A stretch of 64,000 bases of DNA, from assembly GCA_017306015.1 (NCBI GenBank), contig JAFKJK010000018.1:1-64000 (forward strand), in the 5' to 3' direction. The notes under the pieces were generated by a model, which made no database searches, was not told the origin of the DNA, and saw nothing but the letters and a program-made list of their open reading frames with translations. The stretch is from Propionibacteriaceae bacterium (GTDB lineage: Bacteria; Actinomycetota; Actinomycetes; Propionibacteriales; Propionibacteriaceae). Positions 58,902-64,000 of this stretch are shown one piece after another; position 1 is the stretch's first letter, and each line of letters opens with the position of its first letter. Both the position numbers and the translations under genes were made by a program.

Positions 58902-59456
58902 TCACTCCAGCGGCAGCGGGCAGGCCTCGGTGAAGCCGGCCGGCGGGATGCCGAGGGCCTGGATCACCCGGGCCCAGTAGTTCACCTGGGCGGCGGTGGT
59001 GGCCAGGATAACCAGTTCGCGCTCGGTGAAGGCGGCGCGCAGGGCCGTCGTCAGTTCCTCGGGGAAGACCAGCGGTGACCGGGAGATGCGCCGGGCGTAG
59101 TCGATGGCGAGCCGTTCGGCCGCCGAGAAGGTGGCGACGGCGTCCTCGGTGCCGGCGGGGAGGGCGCGCAGTTCGGCATCGGTGATCCCGACGCGGTCGT
59201 ACTCGAAGCCGTTCATGTCCACGCAGAAGGCGCAGTTCGCGGTGATGGACGCGGTGATCCGGACCAGCTTCAGCAGGCGCTCGGACGGCTCGTGGTGAGC
59301 CACCAGCGACTCCAGCACTCCGGCGCCGATGGCCGCCCGCGGGTACCAGGCCAGGAGCCGCGCCGGGAGCATCCGGCGTCCGGTGACCCGGTCGGAGACG
59401 GCGATCGCCACCCGGAGCAGTGGGTTGATCCGCCGGGGTTCCTCGATCAGTGCCAT
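58902..59456 (-). CDS. Carboxymuconolactone decarboxylase (AhpD-like) family protein
   Basis: Helical protein of 184 residues. The AhpD-type CxxC motif is in TANCAFCVDMNG with the family's downstream His/Asp context (FEYDRVGITDAEL). Related proteins are peroxide-reducing or thiol-disulphide enzymes. The C-terminal half (LTTALRAAFTERELVILATTAAQVNYW) is typical. ATG 59456 has CATCAT six bases upstream. Confidence 0.87.
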   Translation of the reverse strand: MALIEEPRRINPLLRVAIAVSDRVTGRRMLPARLLAWYPRAAIGAGVLESLVAHHEPSERLLKLVRITASITANCAFCVDMNGFEYDRVGITDAELRALPAGTEDAVATFSAAERLAIDYARRISRSPLVFPEELTTALRAAFTERELVILATTAAQVNYWARVIQALGIPPAGFTEACPLPLE

Positions 59457-59462
59457 GCCCCC

Positions 59463-59468
59463 ATGATG
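59463..59468 (-). promoter_or_regulatory. -10-like hexamer before the AhpD-like gene
   Basis: CATCAT on the minus strand, six bases before ATG 59456. Confidence 0.35.
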
Positions 59469-59616
59469 ACTCCGCTCAGCCCCAGAACGTGCCCACCCAT
59501 GGGCAACTGGGTGAAAGGAAGACGGGTACCGGACTGCGGATGGCGGGTCGGCCGTTTGCCATGTCTCGCGTGGCCTCAGCGTCCCGTGCGGCCGGTCGAA
59601 CCCAACCTACCCGCGC

Positions 59617-59991
59617 CCTGCCCTGAAGCGGCATCTCGCCGAGCACGCCATGCCCGGCCCGGACGGGCTGCTGTTCCCGAACGCGACCAAGACGGGCCAC
59701 CTGCACGTGAACACCCTCAGCAAGACCTACCACAGGACTCGTCAGGTTGCCGGACGGCCGGACCTGCGCTTCCACGACCTTCGCCACAGCGCGGCATCGA
59801 TGGCCGCGCAGGCCGGGGCCACTCTCGCGGAGCTGATGGCCCGCATGGGGCACTCCACGGCGAAGGCTGCGCTGGTCTACCAGCACGTCGCCGAGGGCCG
59901 TGACCGAACCATCGCCGACCGGATGGCGCTGCTGGCAGAGCCCGGAGTCGTTCAGTCCACCGGTATCGACGGCCCGCGAGCCGAGACGTAG
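59617..59991 (+). pseudogene. Tyrosine recombinase (phage-type integrase), C-terminal fragment
   Basis: Only the last 125 residues or so remain. LKRHLAEHAMPGPDGLLFPN leads into the catalytic boxes: HDLRHSAASM (His and Arg), MARMGHSTAKAALVYQH (His and nucleophile Tyr). The first catalytic Arg and the whole N-terminal half are missing; upstream sequence has no matching frame. It is oriented toward tRNA-Pro, 2 kb away. Confidence 0.85.
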
Positions 59992-60044
59992 CCCCCGCCT
60001 GAAGCGCGCTGGAGGTTCTTGACGTGGCCTGCGATCAGTCGGGC

Positions 60045-60084
60045 TCTACTTGAAAGCTACTTGAAGCCCGGAGTTTCAAGTAGC
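60045..60084. promoter_or_regulatory. Operator-like repeats (TACTTGAA) before the Schlafen-type gene, upstream cluster
   Basis: CTACTTGAA at 60045 and 60057 in direct orientation; GCTACTTGAA (60056-60065) and TTCAAGTAGC (60075-60084) form a perfect 10-bp inverted pair. Confidence 0.7.
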
Positions 60085-60128
60085 GATGTCGCTGGGCGGC
60101 TGGGGGCTCGGCGCGCGAGGCCGCGCCG

Positions 60129-60162
60129 CTACTTGCATGGAACATGAAGAAGTTTAAAGTAG
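60129..60162. promoter_or_regulatory. Second operator-like site before the Schlafen-type gene
   Basis: CTACTT (60129-60134) and AAGTAG (60157-60162), the same half-site as the upstream cluster, ending four bases before ATG 60167 and covering the expected promoter. Confidence 0.6.
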
Positions 60163-60166
60163 AGGC

Positions 60167-61600
60167 ATGACGGCGGATCAGGTGGATGCGGCACTCGCGG
60201 CGGATCGGTCGGACGTTGGCCGGCGCCTCTTGGCGTTGCCGGAGGACCAGTGGTTCGATCGCAAGTCGATTCGCGTCCGGTCGCAGGACCTCGACAGGCC
60301 GCTCACCGCCTTCGCCAACGCCGAGGGCGGGGTCATCGTGATCGGACTGTCCGACGGGCGAGTGGAAGGCATCCGAGCCCAAGCGTCGAAGCAGAACGCC
60401 ATCCGGCAAGCTGCCCTGGATTTCACCGTCCCTCCTGTGCGCGCACACGTGGAGCAGGTCGGTTGCATCAACGACGCCGACGAAGTGGACGCACTCCTCG
60501 TGATTCGTGTCGATCCGGGTGAGATGGTGCACGAGACTCGCGCCGGCGACGTGTACCTCCGCGTCGGGGACGAGTCGCGCAAGCTCGGGTTCGCCGCTCG
60601 TCAGGAGCTGGAGTTCGACAAGGGGCAGGGCCAATACGATGGCCGGCCCGTCCCCGGTGTGCGGATCTCCGATCTGGACAGGAAGCTCCTCCACAACTAC
60701 CGGTCGCGCGTCGGGGCTTCCAGCGATCTCAAGCTGTTCCGCGCCCGGAGTCTGGTCACCGTGAAGGACGAACTCACCAACGCCGGCTATTTGCTGTTCG
60801 CACCGCGTCCGCAAGTCCTGTTCCCTGAGGCGTACATTCGCGTGATTCGCTTTCTCACCCCCGAGCGCGGCACGGGCGCCCGGCTGGGGGTCGAGGAAGG
60901 CTCTGACATCCGCATCGAGGGGCCGATCCCGCGTGCGATCCAGGAGGCGGATCGGGTGATCAGTGAGCTGATACCCAAGCGGCGAGCACTGGCCGAGAGC
61001 GGGCTTTTCGAGGCCCGTCCGATCGTCCCGCGTGAGGCATGGCTCGAAGGAGTGGTCAACGCCGCGATCCATCGTTCTTACAGCCTCTCCGGCGACCACA
61101 TCCGAGTCGAGATCTACCCCGACCGGGTCGAGATCGAAAGCCCGGGACGCTTCCCCGGCCTGGCCAACCCGGCACTCCCGCTGGAGATCCCGCGGTTCGC
61201 CCGCAACCCACGAATCGCTCGGGTTTGTGCGGACCTTCGAATCGGCCAGGAACTGGGGGAGGGCATCAAGCGCATGTTCGACGAGATGCGAATTGTCGGC
61301 CTGCGAGATCCCGCCTACCGCCAGACCGCCGGCAGCGTCCGACTGACTCTCGCCGCGCTGCCCCGTCTGCCTGCTACCCAGGCCGCGCGCCTCCCCAAGG
61401 GATCGCAGCAGATCCTGGACGCACTCCGAACCGCTGGAGTCGCCGGACTGGGTTCAGGGGAAGTCGCCGAGGCTGCCGGGCTGAGCCGCCCTGCCACAAA
61501 TGCCCGCCTGAAGGCCTTGCGTGAGGAGGGCCTCATCGTCTGGCACGGCAAGTCCTCCAAGGACCCGCGAGCTCGCTGGACACTCGCCGAAGGGAGCTGA
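60167..61600 (+). CDS. Schlafen/AlbA-2 and HATPase-like regulator with C-terminal winged helix
   Basis: Protein of 477 residues. Residues about 20-130 form an AlbA_2/Schlafen domain (EDQWFDRKSIRV, FANAEGGVIVIGLSDGR). Residues about 250-400 match the associated HATPase_c_4-like domain (WLEGVVNAAIHRSYSLSGDH, NPRIARVCADLRIGQELGEG). A winged helix closes the protein (VAEAAGLSRPATNARLKAL). Such proteins are common in accessory DNA, often as self-regulated transcription factors; the TACTTGAA repeats upstream fit that. Sits between integrase remnants, so probably cargo of a decayed island. Confidence 0.85.
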   Translation: MTADQVDAALAADRSDVGRRLLALPEDQWFDRKSIRVRSQDLDRPLTAFANAEGGVIVIGLSDGRVEGIRAQASKQNAIRQAALDFTVPPVRAHVEQVGCINDADEVDALLVIRVDPGEMVHETRAGDVYLRVGDESRKLGFAARQELEFDKGQGQYDGRPVPGVRISDLDRKLLHNYRSRVGASSDLKLFRARSLVTVKDELTNAGYLLFAPRPQVLFPEAYIRVIRFLTPERGTGARLGVEEGSDIRIEGPIPRAIQEADRVISELIPKRRALAESGLFEARPIVPREAWLEGVVNAAIHRSYSLSGDHIRVEIYPDRVEIESPGRFPGLANPALPLEIPRFARNPRIARVCADLRIGQELGEGIKRMFDEMRIVGLRDPAYRQTAGSVRLTLAALPRLPATQAARLPKGSQQILDALRTAGVAGLGSGEVAEAAGLSRPATNARLKALREEGLIVWHGKSSKDPRARWTLAEGS

Positions 61601-61614
61601 TGCTCGGATGCGGT

Positions 61615-61668
61615 TCTTCGGCAAGGCCGCGTGCCTATCAGCACGTCGCCGATGGTTGCTACGCGACC
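61615..61668 (+). pseudogene. Second, very short integrase C-terminal remnant
   Basis: The reading RAYQHVAD next to GCAAGGCCGC closely mirrors the KAALVYQHVAE end of the 59617 fragment, so this appears to be the tail of another copy, broken by frameshifts. Confidence 0.5.
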
Positions 61669-61717
61669 ACGACCTCGATGATGGCTCTCATCGCCGGCGT
61701 GCAGCTGAACATGACAT

Positions 61718-61763
61718 TTGCGCTCGCCCGGGTATCACACTTGCGTTCGCCCCGGTATCACAC
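61718..61763 (+). repeat. Tandem 23-bp repeat
   Basis: TTGCGCTCGCCCGGGTATCA plus CAC, followed at once by TTGCGTTCGCCCCGGTATCA plus CAC; 21 of 23 bases match. No gene is visible in 61670-61797. Confidence 0.75.
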
Positions 61764-61797
61764 TTGGGCGCACGACGCCTCCAGGGCCCGGGGCCGG

Positions 61798-61977
61798 TCA
61801 AGCGACTTCGCTCCTGTAGCGCTGACGGACCGCCTCACCCGAGGTGCCAACGAAGAGCCCGACGGCGGACCAGGGCATGCCAGCAACACGCGCTGCCCTG
61901 ATTGCTTCCACGACGTGGCGCTCGGCGTCGGACCGCTCCTGGATCGCGGCCGCGCTTAGGATGCGCGGGGGATGCAA
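61798..61977 (-). CDS. Small helix-turn-helix protein or fragment
   Basis: Up to 59 residues from a TTG start. The sequence (SDAERHVVEAIRAARVAGMP, then WSAVGLFVGTSGEAVRQRY) looks like one helix-turn-helix unit of the type AIRAARAAGxSWxxIGxxLGTSxxAVRQR. No convincing ribosome site, so it may be the tail of a lost regulator. A longer reading would run through the tRNA-Pro gene and is discarded. Confidence 0.45.
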   Translation of the reverse strand: MHPPRILSAAAIQERSDAERHVVEAIRAARVAGMPWSAVGLFVGTSGEAVRQRYRSEVA

Positions 61978-61984
61978 GACGCCG

Positions 61985-62030
61985 AAAGCCGCCCGACTCG
62001 GAGTGAAACTCCTAGCCAGAGCGGCTTTCC
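61985..62030 (-). terminator. Two-stem hairpin after tRNA-Pro
   Basis: GAAAGCCGC (61985-61993) pairs with GCGGCTTTC (62022-62030), with an inner GGAGT/ACTCC stem. It stands four bases beyond the encoded CCA of the minus-strand tRNA. Confidence 0.6.
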
Positions 62031-62033
62031 ACT

Positions 62034-62109
<76 letters not shown>

Positions 62110-62143
62110 AAGAGCCCTGACTGGGTCAGGGCCGAGTGGCAGT

Positions 62144-63073
62144 CTAGCCGAACCAGACCGGGTCAGTCATTTCAGGCCCGGTGAGCGTCAGGACGGTCAC
62201 CTCCGGCGGACACGCGAACCGGTACGGCGCGTACGGGGACGAGCCGACGCCGGCCGAGACGTGCAACGCTGACGTCCGTCCGCCGGGGCCGTGGTGGACG
62301 CTCAGGCCCTTCGCCTGGGACGGCGGCAGGTCGCAATTCGTCGTCAGCGCACCCCAGCCCGGGACGCACACCTGGCCTCCGTGCGTGTGGCCGGCGAGGA
62401 TCAGCTGCACGCCGTCCGCCGTCATCGCGTCCAACACTCGCCGGTAGGGGGCGTGGGTGACCCCGATCGTCAGGTCCGTTCCCGGCGCCGGCGGGCCGGC
62501 CACCAGGCCGTAGTCGTCCAGGGCGAGGTGCGCGTCGTCCGTCCCGCGGAACTCCAGGTTCAGGCCCTGCACCCGCACGGACGTCCGGTGCCCGTTGAGG
62601 TCCGCCCAGCCGGCGTCCGTGAGCGCCTTCCGCAGTTCCTCGGACGGCAGCGGCACCCGATCGGCCCGGACGCCGTCCTGCTCCGTCGAGCGGCCCAGGT
62701 ACCCCAGCGGGTTGACCGGTGCCGGCGCGGAATAGTCGTTCGAGCCGAACACGAACACACCGGGCACCTCCAGCAGTCGGGCCAGGTCGTGCAGCAACGG
62801 CCCCAGCGCCTCCGGCTCGGACAGGTTGTCGCCCGTGCTCACCACCACGTCGGGTTCGAGTCCGCCCAGCGCCGAGATGAAGGCCCGCTTCGCCTTCTGG
62901 CCACTCGTCAGGTGGAAGTCCGACACGTGCAGCACCCGGACGCTCCGAGCCCCGGCCGGCAGCACCGGCACCCGCACCCGGCGCACCCGGAACGCGCGTG
63001 ACTCGACCAGCAGGCCGTAGCCGAAGCAGGCCACACCCGCCAGGGCCGCGGCCCCGGCGACGCGTCCGATCAC
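62144..63073 (-). CDS. Metallophosphoesterase (YkuE/YaeI-like)
   Basis: Protein of 309 residues. One N-terminal hydrophobic anchor (AALAGVACFGYGLLV) then a calcineurin-type domain: VSDFHLT, VVSTGDNLSE, FVFGSNDY (in place of GNHD), VTHAPYR and LAGHTHGGQV. Dimetal ligands are complete. The family includes phosphodiesterases acting on lipids or UDP-diacylglucosamine; the substrate here is unknown. Overlaps the penicillin-binding protein stop by four bases, so it is the second gene of that operon. Confidence 0.9.
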   Translation of the reverse strand: MIGRVAGAAALAGVACFGYGLLVESRAFRVRRVRVPVLPAGARSVRVLHVSDFHLTSGQKAKRAFISALGGLEPDVVVSTGDNLSEPEALGPLLHDLARLLEVPGVFVFGSNDYSAPAPVNPLGYLGRSTEQDGVRADRVPLPSEELRKALTDAGWADLNGHRTSVRVQGLNLEFRGTDDAHLALDDYGLVAGPPAPGTDLTIGVTHAPYRRVLDAMTADGVQLILAGHTHGGQVCVPGWGALTTNCDLPPSQAKGLSVHHGPGGRTSALHVSAGVGSSPYAPYRFACPPEVTVLTLTGPEMTDPVWFG

Positions 63074-64000
63074 CGACGGTGCTTCGGCGGCTGCGTCGGG
63101 TCGGTCGGCTCCGTCGGCGGCGGAGTGGTCGGTTCCTCCGGCTTGGGTCCCTTGCTGATCGTCAAGGTGATCTGCGAACCCTTGCCGGTCTCGCCGCGCG
63201 GGTAGGTCGAGATCAGCGTGTTGGCCGGGGACTCGTCGAACTTGTACGAGCGCTGTGTCAGGAAGCCCGCGTCCTTCAGCACCGCCTCACAGCTCTTCAC
63301 GCCCATCCCCGAGCAGCTCGGCACCGACACCTGCTCGCCGTTGATCGACTCGCTGTCCGGAGCGGTGAACGAGCTGTGCTCGTCGATGTCGTTCAGGGCG
63401 GCCTGCATGGACGGGCGCAGCAGCTTCTGGCCCACGTCTGATCCGTAGCCGCTCAGGACCGTGTGTGAATCCGGCAGCCGGACGTAGCGCAGGAACCGCT
63501 TGCCACGGGCCTTCCAGTACTTCGCGAACCGTCCGTTGTTGTCATAGCTGACCATCGCGCCGGCGGCCAAGTCAGGGGTGTAGGCGATCGCCCACGCCGA
63601 CTTGTTGTCCGGCACGGTCCCGGTCTTGCCGGCCAGCCGGTAGCCGGGGATCTGCGCACTGGTCAGCGTGCCGTTGTAGATCGGGCCCTGGAAGATCTTG
63701 TTCAGCGCGTCCGCGATGCCCGCGTTGAGCACCCGCCGGCAGTTGGCGTCCGGGACGGCCAACGGCGCCCCGTCGCTGGTCGTGATCGACTTCAGGATCA
63801 CCGGATCGCACCGAACGCCGCGGTTCGCGATCGTCGCGTAGGCGTTGACCAGGGACAGCGGGGTGACCTGGACCGCGCCGAGAGTGAACGACGGCCTCCA
63901 CTGGTAAAGCTTGACGATGTTCTCGCCGATGGCCGACTGCAGGCCGAGCCGGACAGCCATGTTCACCACCGGGCACATCCCGACGACCTGCTCGAGCGCG
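63070..64000 (-). CDS. Penicillin-binding protein (PonA-type), C-terminal part; gene continues past the window
   Basis: About 310 residues are visible. They hold the end of the transpeptidase domain, with LAGKTGTV (KTG motif), PLSLVNAYATIANRG and WAIAYTPDLAAGAMV. One PASTA-type domain follows (VPSCSGMGVKSCEAVLKDAG, ending LTISKGPK) and then a Pro/Thr-rich tail. This is a bifunctional class A layout judged by the C-terminus; the glycosyltransferase domain would lie beyond 64000. It cross-links peptidoglycan outside the membrane. Confidence 0.92.
   Translation of the reverse strand, partial: ALEQVVGMCPVVNMAVRLGLQSAIGENIVKLYQWRPSFTLGAVQVTPLSLVNAYATIANRGVRCDPVILKSITTSDGAPLAVPDANCRRVLNAGIADALNKIFQGPIYNGTLTSAQIPGYRLAGKTGTVPDNKSAWAIAYTPDLAAGAMVSYDNNGRFAKYWKARGKRFLRYVRLPDSHTVLSGYGSDVGQKLLRPSMQAALNDIDEHSSFTAPDSESINGEQVSVPSCSGMGVKSCEAVLKDAGFLTQRSYKFDESPANTLISTYPRGETGKGSQITLTISKGPKPEEPTTPPPTEPTDPTQPPKHRR

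Overview
The window is 64 kb of very GC-rich DNA from a Gram-positive actinobacterium. It has dense gene packing, many four-base start/stop overlaps, GTG starts, and a polyphosphate-dependent glucokinase. The gene content (DUF1707 protein, CE1758/CE1759-type flavin pair, DUF2804, GPH transporters) fits Propionibacteriaceae or a close relative; this placement is inference. There is no rRNA, no CRISPR array and no intact transposase. Two tRNA genes are present: Gly(CCC) and Pro(CGG).

Layout. 0-5.6 kb: ppgK, galE, two PH-domain membrane proteins, a DUF1707 envelope protein and a LuxR-type regulator. 5.8-7.3 kb: tRNA-Gly, then a frameshifted fic gene with a strong inverted repeat at its start. 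7.3-15.8 kb: two MFS carriers, serA, a PLP-dependent lyase gene damaged by an internal 73-bp copy, a TetR-patatin-membrane protein run, and a Nudix hydrolase. 15.8-21.2 kb: a nitrite/NO module with a SufR-like Fe-S regulator, a divergent operator, a hemerythrin-like protein, an NnrS-like membrane protein, a three-part NirK fusion and a DUF2249 protein. 21.2-29.1 kb: dipeptide epimerase, class-A-type serine hydrolase and an oligopeptide ABC operon, plausibly for wall-peptide scavenging. 29.2-34.9 kb: glycerophosphodiesterase, galactokinase, HerA-like ATPase and a lipoprotein serpin. 35-39 kb: TPP riboswitch plus thiBPQ. 39-45.7 kb: a flavin monooxygenase/MarR/FMN-reductase operon, then MFS, GH2 and DUF2804. 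45.7-49.7 kb: Crp/Fnr regulator facing a DUF6448 protein and a small S26 peptidase, then deoC and two membrane proteins. 49.9-58.4 kb: a LacI-controlled operon for nucleoside hydrolysis, an ABC importer with two ATPases, and ribokinase, lying between 55-bp direct repeats. 58.4-62.1 kb: gene remnants, integrase fragments and a Schlafen/AlbA-type gene beside tRNA-Pro. 62.1-64 kb: a metallophosphoesterase and the C-terminal part of a penicillin-binding protein.

Two features run through the whole window. The first is a dispersed repeat of about 30 bp with TGAACC/GGTTCA ends and a GTACCTGTCCCC core, in about 20 copies. It lies mostly at gene ends, but also inside genes: it forms the C-terminal 100 residues of a MarR regulator and a short insert in a serine hydrolase, and it supplies the ppgK stop codon. 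The second is a recurring arrangement of a -10-like hexamer, mostly TANNNT, 6-8 bases before an ATG or GTG, which suggests that many genes are transcribed leaderless.
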